From: Lingula anatina
Taxonomy: Eukaryota > Brachiopoda > Lingulata > Lingulida > Lingulidae
Reading direction: 5' to 3'
Length of the DNA: 53,276 bases
Assembly (NCBI RefSeq): GCF_001039355.2
Contig: NW_019773726.1
Location: 2,590-55,865 of the forward strand
Shown here: in pieces, positions 12,026 through 24,097 of the stretch
Layout: each line of letters opens with the position of its first letter
Numbering within the stretch: the first letter of the stretch is position 1
The notes under the pieces: generated by a model
Database searches by the model: none
Told to the model about the DNA's origin: nothing
Seen by the model: the letters and a program-made list of their open reading frames with translations, nothing else
Position numbers and translations under genes: made by a program

Positions 12026-12046
12026 TTGCTGGCGAGGGGAAGAGAG
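12026..12046 (+). CDS. Dvl: Candidate 21-nt Dvl microexon
   Basis: Twenty-one bases bounded by an AG (12024-12025) and a perfect gtaagt donor (12047-12052). It accepts phase 1 and leaves at phase 1. It would insert seven residues (VAGEGKR) between SSRR and the residues of the next exon; skipping it is also in frame (SSRR then DRQNQQ). The upstream pyrimidine tract is weak (gggtcatgtttcacag). Either a cassette microexon or a chance match. Frame-neutrality, the strong donor and the basic/Gly-rich product, which suits this linker, favour a real one, but no homologue is recognised. Confidence 0.5.
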
Positions 12047-13610
12047 GTAAGTGACCTTTAATATTCATAAATTTTAACGTCTACAGACAAAATGCACAGC
12101 TTGTGTTAGACTGTTAAGTTGAGGTTAGATTCAACAGGTGAACACCCATGAAAAAAAAAAAAAAGACTAAGGAAAAAGAGAATGAAAGCAATTATATCAT
12201 AAGTTTAGTCAAGATGAGTTACAGTATATATACAACCTACAGCATATATATACAAACGGAAGATGATACCTTTTTTCCCCAGGGGTAATTTTCATCAGAG
12301 ATGAAGGACTGCCTGTTATGTTTTGAACTTGGGCAATCATAGGTGAACAATTTTATTGCAACATTTTTATGGCAAAGTTGCTGCTTTGCAGTCTTACAGA
12401 AAGGAACCCAGAATTGAGATTCAAAGATACCAAGGTGGACTCTTCAGAAACATTTACACTGAAAAAAAAAAAAAAAAGAAAAGAAAAGCATAATCAACAA
12501 TATCTTAAAAGGGGGAAGAAAGAAAGCAAAAATAGACAAAACATCATGTTGCAATTGTGCAGTATTTCACAAACAGGGCAAGATTTTAGCCTCAATGAAT
12601 TCATCTCAACAGATGGCAGCACCTAGGGGAAGGCTCAAGAGAAACCTCTGCCCATATTTTATTTGCTAGAATGATTACCCACCTCTTGATATTGATAGAG
12701 ATAGGAGGATAAGGCATAATTCCAAGCAACAACAGACCTCACTAGGTTTCAGGAGAATTTACCAACAAGAAGTTAAAATGTCCGCACCTCTGTGAAGATT
12801 TTCTACGGAAGATAACATTGTTGGATGTAAACACTCCCCACAGAATGAATGAATGGATTGGAAGGTGGGGAAAATTGGAAAGAAGATAGCCACTTTTGTG
12901 TTGGACAGGATTGATTGGTGATTGATAATGGGACCTTGGCAGTGATGGGAACCCAGTAAGCTCCTTGTGCATTACTTTTCCAGACAACCAGGAAATTTGC
13001 TCTAGAAATATTTTCAAATCTGAAAATAAATGGAAAAGGAACAAGGATAAAAGTCCGAGGGCATCGTTTAAACAGTAGACATTAACTGTATAGGCTTACA
13101 TCTGGAGAGTTTGAGTTCTGGTGGGAATGCCAACTGTGACTTGGAACTGACTTGTGTATTTTGATACACTGATTTGATTACTGTTCAAGCAGTCCTTGGC
13201 AGATAGGCTTAGTGGCATTAAAAGGTAATGTGAGAACAGTAAATGATTTGATGATTACGCAGTAGCAGTCTTTTAAAGAATGCAAAATGTTTTTGTAAAT
13301 TTTCAGTTTTGGAACACACTTGTGGAAAAGATTTCAGATTAAATCACCATACAACCTAAGATAAATTTTATAATGTTTTTGTTATAAATTGAGGAGACAA
13401 ATTACAGTGTTTTACATTTTAGTCAGTAAACATTTTATGTGTCCAAATTTAGCACCAAATAACTCATATTTTTAAAAAAATTGATTATTTGTCCAGAAAA
13501 GGGCCCTAGGTCTGAAATTTCATGCTGCAAGAATTTTTACACCTAATTGATGTCAATAACAGTAATTACATACAGGATAACAATAACGGTGTCTGCTAAA
13601 CTCTCATTAT

Positions 13611-13922
13611 AACAGCCCAAATTTCACAGCAGTGTCAACAGAGCGACGGGTGACTTTGTGTCACTTCAACCAGTGATCTGTCATTGTCACCTGTCCTGGA
13701 ATGACGTTAATTAGCTCGCGGGGGTGACAATTAGGAGGCGGGGTGCGCAGGCCACATGGTATCAAGAGGGAGGGGTCAGAAGAGCACAGTTCATTTCATG
13801 GGGTATGACTGTGAACAAAATGTCTGTTTCTTCCCCGTGTTTATGCTAAGTTTTATGGTTTATCGAGACTTTCCAAGGCAGCTGGTCGGGCTTGATATGT
13901 TTTTTTTTTTTTTTTTTTTTTT
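13611..13922. repeat. Left copy of a duplicated segment flanking the gap
   Basis: This ~312-bp segment, from aacagcccaaatttcac to a poly-T run, recurs at 14860-15181 with about three substitutions (for example gggtgcgc/gggttcgc, catggta/catggca). It is GC-richer than its surroundings. One percent-level divergence on both sides of a gap suggests two haplotypes placed in series. Confidence 0.9.
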
Positions 13923-14859
13923 NNNNNNNNNNNNNNNNNNNNNNNNNNNNNNNNNNNNNNNNNNNNNNNNNNNNNNNNNNNNNNNNNNNNNNNNNNNNNN
14001 NNNNNNNNNNNNNNNNNNNNNNNNNNNNNNNNNNNNNNNNNNNNNNNNNNNNNNNNNNNNNNNNNNNNNNNNNNNNNNNNNNNNNNNNNNNNNNNNNNNN
14101 NNNNNNNNNNNNNNNNNNNNNNNNNNNNNNNNNNNNNNNNNNNNNNNNNNNNNNNNNNNNNNNNNNNNNNNNNNNNNNNNNNNNNNNNNNNNNNNNNNNN
14201 NNNNNNNNNNNNNNNNNNNNNNNNNNNNNNNNNNNNNNNNNNNNNNNNNNNNNNNNNNNNNNNNNNNNNNNNNNNNNNNNNNNNNNNNNNNNNNNNNNNN
14301 NNNNNNNNNNNNNNNNNNNNNNNNNNNNNNNNNNNNNNNNNNNNNNNNNNNNNNNNNNNNNNNNNNNNNNNNNNNNNNNNNNNNNNNNNNNNNNNNNNNN
14401 NNNNNNNNNNNNNNNNNNNNNNNNNNNNNNNNNNNNNNNNNNNNNNNNNNNNNNNNNNNNNNNNNNNNNNNNNNNNNNNNNNNNNNNNNNNNNNNNNNNN
14501 NNNNNNNNNNNNNNNNNNNNNNNNNNNNNNNNNNNNNNNNNNNNNNNNNNNNNNNNNNNNNNNNNNNNNNNNNNNNNNNNNNNNNNNNNNNNNNNNNNNN
14601 NNNNNNNNNNNNNNNNNNNNNNNNNNNNNNNNNNNNNNNNNNNNNNNNNNNNNNNNNNNNNNNNNNNNNNNNNNNNNNNNNNNNNNNNNNNNNNNNNNNN
14701 NNNNNNNNNNNNNNNNNNNNNNNNNNNNNNNNNNNNNNNNNNNNNNNNNNNNNNNNNNNNNNNNNNNNNNNNNNNNNNNNNNNNNNNNNNNNNNNNNNNN
14801 NNNNNNNNNNNNNNNNNNNNNNNNNNNNNNNNNNNNNNNNNNNNNNNNNNNNNNNNNNN
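13923..14859. other. Assembly gap (937 Ns)
   Basis: Run of N with poly-T on its left and the start of the duplicated segment on its right. Open frames read across it are meaningless. Confidence 0.99.
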
Positions 14860-15147
14860 AACAGCCCAAATTTCACAGCAGTGTCAACAGAGCGACGGGT
14901 GACTTTGTGTCACTTCAACCAGTGATCTGTCATTGTCACCTGTCCTGGAATGACGTTAATTAGCTCGCGGGGGTGACAATTAGGAGGCGGGGTTCGCAGG
15001 CCACATGGCATCAAGAGGGAGGGGTCAGAAGAGCATAGTTCATTTCATGGGGTATGACTGTGAACAAAATGTCTGTTTCTTCCCCGTGTTTATGCTAAGT
15101 TTTATGGTTTATCGAGACTTTCCAAGGCAGCTGGTCGGGCTTGATAT

Positions 15148-15181
<34 letters not shown>
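14860..15181. repeat. Right copy of the duplicated segment
   Basis: Second copy of 13611-13922, ending in a longer poly-T run followed by unique sequence. See the left copy for the comparison. Confidence 0.9.
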
Positions 15182-15790
15182 CAGTGAAACTTTCAAGAGA
15201 CTTATGATGATGTGTGTTTATTTGTCATCTTCTCTGGTGTTTATCATGTATATGGAGAAACTGTATGGGTGCCTAGGTGTTTTATATTTTGATAGATATT
15301 GAGAATAAGGAACTAACACACATAAGAGAGGGGAAATTAAAGTGATTGTAGAGGAAATTCTGGGAAGGAAAAATGATAATGGGGGTTTGGAAGAGGTATT
15401 TTATCTCATTTGAAAAGTAAACCTTAAAGAGGAAAAGCTGATGTGATATGTCTTGGTGCAAAACAAAGTGATATGGCAGGATCTAAACAGACCTTTCTAC
15501 CAAGTTATGTTATATTCTTATTGCAAAAAACAAATTTATCCCCCCCCCCCCCGACTTCCTATTCCTTGTGCTTCCTAATGGTGCAGAATATCAAGTATTA
15601 AAGTCTTTCTGGTTTTAAGAGCAGTCAACTAAACAGTGCCAGTCCCTCAGTATAAAACTTATCAATCCCCCTCCCTGTCAGTCTAAGTTTATTGCATAAT
15701 GTTCCCTCATATAGTATGGTTATAATCTTCAAGTAATTGATTTTTCTATTTATGCTGTAGACTATAAGAATAACTGCCCATTACTGATGA

Positions 15791-16030
15791 TTGTGATGGT
15801 CATTATATTGGTCCAAGGACGGTATTTTGATATTTGCAAGGTATGGTCATTTTGATTGTACGTGGTGGTCATTATATTGATCTGAGGGAGGTCTTTACGT
15901 ACACATAAGTTATGGTCATTTTGATTAAAGATAGTACCCATTGTGTTGGGGTAAGGCTGGTCCTTTCATTAATAGTAAGTAATGGTCTGTTTGATTATGA
16001 AATAGTGGACATTTTCATAAGTTGTGAATG
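15791..16030. repeat. Degenerate 69-bp tandem repeat, about 3.5 units
   Basis: The phrase tatggtcattttgatt recurs at 15842 and 15911 and as aatggtctgtttgatt at 15980, exactly 69 bp apart each time. A second phrase (gtggtcattatattg, varying) follows in phase at about 15795, 15865, 15934 and 16004. Units differ at many positions, so this is an old array. Confidence 0.8.
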
Positions 16031-17500
16031 AGATGGGTCATTTTACAGATGGACCCTTTCAAACTGAGATTATGGTAAATTTTAAAATAACAGGTGAAAG
16101 AGTGCATGAGATTAATTTCTGCTATGACAGTCTTGGCATTTGTCTGACCATTGGTCATTTCTGATGTCCAGTTTTTTTATGAGAATGCCAAGTGAAATTT
16201 GATATTTATTAAAGGAAATAAGTTGCTTTACAAGAGGCTTTAAATGTGCCGGTTTGATAACAACTACACTTGATTGACTTCAAAACTGTCAGAAACAAAA
16301 AATATCTGCTAGCGTGACAGTATTTGGACATGCAAGCAGTATTTCGCATTGATAAAGTGATTTAAACCTGACTGTTAATTGTCTGAAAGGGAGTTAACCA
16401 TAAAGGTCAAGGAGCCTCGCGTGTGTATGCCAAGTTCTGCATTGGACAGCATAAACCAAAAGTTCACAGATTGCCAATGTGAGAAAGAAACAGTTATCAG
16501 GTTGAGTATCATTTTTTATTGTCTGGGAGAGATTGATATTAAGACGTAGTTATTGGTAGGTCACTTTGACAGTTGAAGCATATTTCCCTTTAAATCGTCA
16601 GATTTTTTATGTTTAAATGGCTATTACACACATTGGTTCATGTAATAGCTGACCTTATGGTCAGGCCAAGTTCATACCTTTCAAATTAAGCAAAAAGTTA
16701 TAAAAGCTGGCTCATGTATTTGGAGAGGTGTGATCAAAGTTATAAACTTGCTCATATAGGTAGGGGCTGGTCGAGAGTGTTGTACAGGAAGAAAATTATT
16801 ACAACTTCCGAGCATCTGGTGCAAGAGAAATGTTTTTGACATCTCATCGATCTCGTCACACATGGCTCTTAATTACTGAAATGGATTTATAATCAATTCG
16901 GACAAAGTGTCACATTAATTGCTTAATTTGATAGCTATCAAATTGGGATAAACTCTTTCTATTGACTGAAAAAAAAAAACACTTGTTACATATTTGAATG
17001 CAATTATCACTGCCATAACATATGGGACATTTCAGGATTTTTATTGATCCTTGTTCAAAACTTGTACTTATTTATTTTTGAAATTGTGTATAAAAACTTA
17101 TGCAAAAGAAATTTTATGTATGTCTGCTATGAATTGAAGCACATGTGCATGTTTGGGTTTTAAGAAGCGCTATCTGGACACTGAGAGCCATGTTTTGCTC
17201 TCTACGGCCGAATTTATCTGTCCAGTCGGAGACAGGATGGCCACTTGGACATTCACTACATATCTGTTCAGGCATTTTAACCCTGAAGTTTTGACAGGTA
17301 TATCAGAGATATTTGTTAACTGTATCAGAAGTATATTTGAAGAGATGTTGACCTGCTGGATTTACATGTAATCTTGTCTCGTGCATTGCTTGTCTTCGTA
17401 GATAAATGTTGTTTGGGATTTATGTAGGACTGATATTGCAATAGTTGATATTTCTCTCTCTGTCCCTCTTTCTCTCCACAACATCTTACAAAACTGCATG

Positions 17501-17506
<6 letters not shown>

Positions 17507-17544
<38 letters not shown>
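17507..17544. repeat. (CT)n microsatellite with a duplicated flank
   Basis: A CT run of about 38 bp. The flank ccacaacatcttacaaaa on its left is imperfectly repeated on its right (ccaacatcttacaaaaa), so the array lies inside a local duplication. Confidence 0.9.
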
Positions 17545-17548
<4 letters not shown>

Positions 17549-18130
17549 ATCTTACAAAAATCTATGTTTAAAGTTCGCTGGTGACTTTTTAGGACCCACA
17601 TAAAAATGTATGGAGATAAAATATTATCACATAGATCATGCCTTACATGTAGGTCCTCCGGATATTGGAGGATTTATTATCACCCGCCTTGCTCCTCACT
17701 GGTGAAATCTTCATAAACTGATTTAGGAAAGGAAGTGGAAAATTGTCTACTACTAACTTGAATTTAAAAGCCTCCCTCCCTTCCTTTAGGCCATGCCTTG
17801 TTTTAGACAGACCCCACCCCTGTTATCCATGCCTTGTTTTGAATAAGCCTCTAGGATGACTGGGGGGTTTGCTTTTATCTTCCTGATTTATCTAAATGTT
17901 TGAAGAGAGCAGACATCAGGGAAGCAAACACAAAGTCCAAGGTTACTCTGGCTAATTAAGGAAGATTTTTTGGGGGGCCAGGTGAGAGAGTTGTGGTGAG
18001 ACTTCTTAAATTTATACAGATATAAAAGTATGTACTTATTACTTATTGTAAAATTAAAGTAGCTGTTTTGATAAACAAGTTAAAATATTTTGATATTATG
18101 TTTAAATATTGAGTTATGATTCTCATGTTA

Positions 18131-18628
18131 AGGGGGCCGCACACGGTGAGCATTTGGCGCGCGCACGTTTTCTTATCGTGTGCGGGGGTATTTTGGTGAG
18201 AATTTTGCCTCACGCGTGGCTGAGCAAAATTTCTCACGTGTTTGATTTTTTTGGTCTCTTGAGGCAAATGTCTCAGCGTGTGCGGGGTGCAAGCGCCGAT
18301 TGCTCACGCCATGCCAACAATGCGCATGTGCCAGTAGCCGGAAACAAACAAAAATGGCAGCCCCCAGCGAAGTCAACAAAAATGTACACAGTTATAGTTA
18401 GTCTGATTGATTAACGTGGTCATCATTATCCATTACTATCAGAAAAAACAACAAAATGTAATGTTTCCTTAAACACATGATCCCACAGTTCGCGGTGCGT
18501 CCGATAGGGGCAGGCCTGGAGGCATCTCTGCTGAGCAAAGAGCGCATCGTTTGCGGGGAGCTGAGGAGCGCGAGCATCTGGCGCAGCGCAAGTGGCGCAC
18601 GCCGAATGCTCACCGTGTGCGGGCCCCT
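18131..18628. mobile_element. 498-bp TIR element, PIF/Harbinger-like MITE
   Basis: The left end reads AGGGGGCCGCACACGGTGAG; the right end is the inverted AGGGGCCCGCACACGGTGAG. Complementarity continues for about 29 bp. Both sides carry TTA (18128-18130 and 18629-18631), fitting a 3-bp TTA target duplication. The interior is CpG-rich with repeated ctcacgcg/gtgtgcgggg words and no transposase. Small open frames on both strands within it are by-products. Family inferred from the duplication and TIR form. Confidence 0.82.
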
Positions 18629-21600
18629 TTAGTCTCCTATGGTGTGCAATGAGTAGTGACATCTGTATTCTTCTGGGAAGTTAGATAATGAAATGTTTAA
18701 TTCGCAATGAGATCAACATCATTGTCTCTTTTTCATACTGTTACATGAAATTAGTGAGAAGGCCCTGAAAGAAATCATCATCAGTATTGCAAACATCAAT
18801 GAACCACATGGTGTACTATTGTGAGATCATTTCTGGTCCGCTGTCAGTTATGAGAGGAAACGTGGAGGTATAATGCCTGTATGCAGGGCCCGCTAGTCTT
18901 ATGAATGAGAAGTTGGGTGCAAATATTACAAAAATTGAAAGTTTCGGGTTTTGTGGTGCTTTGTCTTGTTATCTAGTATATCTGTCACGGTTTGGGAAGC
19001 TTTCAGAAATAAAATGCACACATTTCATTGATATCAATGTTACAAAGCACCAGTGTTTATTAGAAAGGGAATTTTGTTGGGATTGTTGACAGTGGGGAAA
19101 GAGTTTGGTATCTGATGTATCTGATCAGTCACGCCCCAGTACTATTTTGTAGATGATATTTATATACTCATACATCATAAATATTCAACTTAGCTTCAGG
19201 AAGGGGCATTTAATAAGGGAAAGGGAAAGAAATATTGGCAACGAAGAACGCTAGTAAGTTAAGACAGTAAGTTAAAAAATGTATGATTTTCTTATGTTAA
19301 TATGAAAACTCAAATCCAAGTAAAATGTCCTAAAACTGGTTGATATTTATGTGCAACTACGTAATATCATGAAGAAGATACCATGAGTCTGTTGACATAA
19401 GCAAGAATTTGTTTTCTTTTTTAGTGCAGTATGTCAAAGTTTTGTCTTTAGATACACATGCCACAGAATTCATGTCATAGTGCTGTCATTAATAGTATTT
19501 AAAATAAAATACTTCAGGCATCAGACAAAAAAAAAATCTGTCTGATCGTCAGAGGTGATGGTTGACGTGTGATCTGAATTAATGAAAAAAATATGTGAAA
19601 GGCAGATTGGAGGTGACATTTAAAAAGATGATGAAAGGATTACTAAACATTAGGAAATTAAGCACGGACAGACTGCGTAAAAACTAGAAATTGGCATTAA
19701 TTACTAAAGAGGAGTGATATTGGACCATGCTTCATTGTCAGGTATGGCAGATGCTGCTAATGTAAGGATATCTTTATAGATTTTATGAATCTTGAGAACG
19801 TGACTTGAATTTTAAAAAAATTAAATAAATTTCTGTGTCTCTGTCGGTCTCTTTGTAAAGTGACTAAGTGCAACAAACTAGTTATTAAGATAACCAGTTA
19901 AGCTGTTTTAATAGTCACATTCAGATAGAAAAACATAAGAAAATTTAAAGCAAAACTGATTAATGTGATCAGTAGAAAAATCATGCACATACACATGCAA
20001 CTGATTGTTTTGAAATAAAAGAAAAAAATTGGTAATTTTTGAGTCTGTAACAATAAATTTAAAGGGAATCACGTGAGATAGCCCAAAGCTTCATGTCATT
20101 TTGTAAAATCTTATGAGATTTTGGGGGATATAGAGGAGAGTGGGGTCAGAAGTAATGGCAGAGTAACGAGTGCACTGTAACGACGCAAAAACCAACAATT
20201 TATCCATGATGACTTGGTGGATGCTTCTCTGGTTGTTTTCCCTTAAGGTCTATCCATACACAGTCTATTGCACGATAGAGAAATATTTTAATGATGTTTG
20301 CCTAGTAGTCTGTTACAAAAATCATACTTATGGGACTGACTATAAAGTCACCATGAGGGAAGCCTCAAGATATTAGACCCATACTTTAACAAAATGCATG
20401 ATCATCTCAGGATTCACACAGGGAATCTTTGTTCGTGTTCAACTAGATACAGTTGATGTAAGATACAAGTGATTGCGGCAGATTTCCTTTAATCTGTGGT
20501 TTATTGAGAGAAGAATTACCTGAAAGTTCTGATGTCTATCTGTTGTTTGTTGATGTTACATTTGCCTCGGTGGCTCAGATGTATGGACCAGCTCTAGACT
20601 GCGGTTGACCTAGGAGAAAAACAGATTCTTCTCAAGTTAAGAATTTTGCACCAAAAATGGCTCTGTTGGAATGGAAGTTTCACAATCACAACAGTAGAGG
20701 TATCATGCTTTTGTAATTATGATTATGTTGCTTTAATGATTATTTGTATAATTTAGAATGTAGACTTAGAATTGATTAGGTCACAAATGACTTGAGAAAG
20801 GGAAGGGGGGGGGAGGGAATGGTTCAATGCTCTAAGAGGTGTAAAGTCAGGAAGTACACCAGTTTCTTTAGCATTTTGTGCAAGGATTATGAGGAAGGCG
20901 CTCCTTCAAGTTGAGAGTAAAACCGGTACAATAGGGTGCCATGTAGTTGGTAGAATATGAAGGACATCAATCTGTCTGGTGTATTACGGTAAAAATTTGA
21001 AAATTTGGTCACTTAAAAATTAAATAATATTTTTAAATGCATGGATCCAACATGACCATACAGGTGACAAACTTTGCAAATTCAAGAGGCCCATTTTCAA
21101 GTCTGAAAAATATTTTCAAAGTGAAAAAAAAAATAACGTCAGCAGAGAATCTTCTTCCAACATATTTTCAAGACAGACAAAATTTTCAAGTTTCTACCGT
21201 ATGTGTGGAGAGCACAGTACTGAGCTTGGCACTGAGAAGAGACTACATGACATGGCACAAAGCTGGTGAAGTAGAGGCTTCCACTTGTGCTTATTCCCTT
21301 CATATGCAAGTCTTGTCTGTACTTGAGGCGGTTTTGGTGGTTTTCTTTGATTTAAGTGTGGTTATGTAACTGTTATAGTTTTTTATGTATTTGATATAAG
21401 AGGTACGAATTAAGATGTTTTAGATAAAAAAAAGTGCAGTAACTCGTGTCAGAAGACAAGTATGATTGTAGATACACATGCAGTATACATATATACGTAT
21501 ACGGGTGGACACGTGCATGCAGACACATGCAAAGACATACACACACATGCACACACACTGGAACCTCACAAAAAGCTAAACATTTGAAAACTTAAGCAAT

Positions 21601-22599
21601 ATATTCAGTCCAAGGCAACTTAAATTTGAACAGCTAAAAAAAGAGAGAGAGAGAGAGGTGCAAAAAAGTCAGTTCTTGTTATGTAGCTAGGCCACAGTTG
21701 AGTTAGAGTGACTTAAGATGACAAGGGAGAATTATGTAAGTAGGAAGACTTCAAGTTTTGCTCTTAAGCTTTACTTGTTCAGGAGATGTACCTCCTCTTG
21801 GTAAGTGAGTACTTGAAGTGCACCCAAATGAACTGAAGACACACAGAATTACATTTGTACAACAGATTTGGAAGAATTAGGCCTGGAGTCATGACCAGTG
21901 TTACCTTTAAGTACAGGCACGAGAATTCTGTACAACTAAACCAATACAAGGGGTCTGAAGAAGTGGTGTGCTTAATGGGTGACATGAGTGCAAAGATTCT
22001 AGCTTGACGTACCAACATAGAAAGTGCGAAGGCTTGGTGTTGAGTTTTTGTTTTGATACTAGATGAAGGTTGTGGCAATATGGAAAATTACTGAAGTCGG
22101 TCCACTCAGGTATGCATTTTGGGGTCCAATATTGCACTCGGAAAAGCATGTGTAAAAGATGCATCTCTGTTTCACAGCATTAAATTGCAAAAGAAAATTG
22201 CAGATTGTTAGAAAACTTTGTTTTGCTAGTGACACAAAGATATGGAAAAAAATGTTGATTTTCATGAGATTGTTGATTTCAATAGGATGGTCAAGGGCTT
22301 CCCATTCATTTTGATTCTCATGTGGTAGATTTTAGTCGAGATACGGCCAAGGGAAGACACAACTTCAGCCCGAGTTACTCATTTCAATTTAAAAGAGCGC
22401 CAGTGGGCAATTGAAGTGTGCCAGTTCAGCCAAGGGAAGCTGGGGTTTATTTTCATGGTCTAAAATTTCAGCAGAAGTCGGTCTTTTTATATTGTTGTCA
22501 TTTTTCCTTTGGTTTGTAGAGATTTTTAAAGAATACTTTAATTTATAGCATCTTTTTAGTTTTTAAAATTTTTAAGTATTCTGTTTTTAGTCTATACTG

Positions 22600-22703
22600 G
22601 CTTTAATTTATCTGTGGAGTTATATTTTTTATGTAAACAGCGCTGAGACGCATGTGTAGCGCGGTTTTAAAGAAGTGTTTTATTATTATTATTATTATTA
22701 TTT
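22600..22703 (+). mobile_element. 3' tail of a SINE/LINE-like retroelement with (ATT)n
   Basis: The string cagcgctgagacgcatgtgt, then agcgcggttttaaagaagtg, ending in about eight ATT units (22680-22703), matches the typical 3' tail of many invertebrate retroelements (an agcgct...gcgc...(ATT)n pattern). The 5' limit is not clear; sequence from about 22330 may belong to the same element. No RT-like frame is present. Confidence 0.55.
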
Positions 22704-23797
22704 TCAGCAACTTATTTCATACATGGATTTTAGTGACTCTTATCCGAGTTGACTGCCAGTAACCATTGAGCAGATGATATACGCAGATGATCTTGTGTGA
22801 CATGAGGCAGTTATGTTAATTTAAAGGTCACAGTGACACTTTATTTCATACGCTGCATTCAATCTAAAACATGCTGCTGAATAAGGATTGCTCGCAACAT
22901 GTCGTGATAGCGGTCAGCAGCTTATTCATGCAATAGTGGAGCACATATTGTAAAATAATGATGGTGGATCTGAAAAAGCAGTCAAGTCTTTTTTTTACTA
23001 AGATCAGGTATGTCTTGTTGTTGCTGTATTTTTTATTGGTGTATTAGAAGTGGTTGCCATTGGTTAGGTAGCCATTGGTTAGGTAGCCTTTCAGGTTGTC
23101 ATTTAAAAACCTTTGGCAGATGTTTGATATTTTTATCGATTGGGTTAGTTGTCATAAAGATATGGAATGAAAGCTAGAAATCATCAAAATTTCACTTGAG
23201 CGGAAAAGTCATGTATGACTATTATACTGCAAACAGCACAGGGGTAGATCTGGAAGGGAAAATTGTGGTTTAGAGACCTTTTAGTTCCATTATTGGACTG
23301 TAAAACCAAGTTATACTAAATCATCTGCTTTATGGGATTTGGAAGCCATAAACTATTTCTTTTTTCAAGGTAACATGAAGTGTTGAAGAAAAAAAAATTC
23401 ATTATTTATTCATTCATTTATTAACCTACAAAGGTTATACGCCTTTTAGTAGGCACAGAATTTTCTTGATATTTTCAACTGTTGTTTTCGTCCTTTTTAT
23501 TATGCTTTTTCATGTCAGAATATGAATGGCTCTGTGAAACTGACAGTAATGAAATTGACTATGAGATTTAGAATTGGGTCACGAGATCAAATAGTGACTA
23601 TGAAATTAAGACTGCTTCACACTTGGCTATATGTTATATTTAGGAAGTGAAGGACAGATAGTGCATATGAATTAAGACATTTTCAACATGGAAATACCTA
23701 GGGTTGCACAAGAGACTCAGACATCCCTTGTTATAAATTCTGGACATTTTTAATGATGTTGGTATATTCAGTCAAAAAAAAAAAAGAACCAATTTAA

Positions 23798-24097
23798 GAT
23801 CACATTCACAACGAGTTGAGCCAGGCTTTACTAATCCTGGGGACTAAACATGGCGGATATATGAAAGAAAACCTGCCTAATCTTTTAATAGTCTCTCCGC
23901 CTCTCACATGCCTCCCCATGTGTCGTCCCAATGGAGCCGAGATTTAATGACTGTCCCCCCGCAGGGACGACGTGTGGGGAGGCCTGTGAGAGACGGAGAG
24001 ACTATTAAAAGATTAGACAGTTTTTCTTTCATGTACGTCCGCCATATTTAGTCCCCAGGATTTGTAAAGACTGGCTGAACTCATTGTGAATGCGATC
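23798..24097. mobile_element. 300-bp foldback MITE with TAA target duplication
   Basis: The left arm begins GATCACATTCACAACGAGTT and the right arm, inverted, begins GATCGCATTCACAATGAGTT. Arms of about 130 bp pair with scattered mismatches, including atcctggggactaaa and gtctctccg blocks. TAA flanks both ends (23795-23797, 24098-24100), again a TWA-type duplication. The loop lies near 23930-23960. Non-coding. Confidence 0.85.

Noticed and set aside
13756-14925. Frames of 336-389 codons on both strands
   Set aside because: Almost entirely translated Ns of the assembly gap.
17362-17601. 79-codon minus-strand Arg/Glu repeat frame
   Set aside because: Produced by the CT microsatellite.
20577-20630. 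tRNA-like string (ggtggctcagatgtatggac ... gcggttgacc), possible SINE head or tRNA
   Set aside because: The stems do not pair well and the B-box is poor; not enough to call a tRNA or a SINE.
21037-21369. 110-codon plus-strand frame
   Set aside because: No recognisable motif, no codon bias, and AT-rich context as in the flanking intron.
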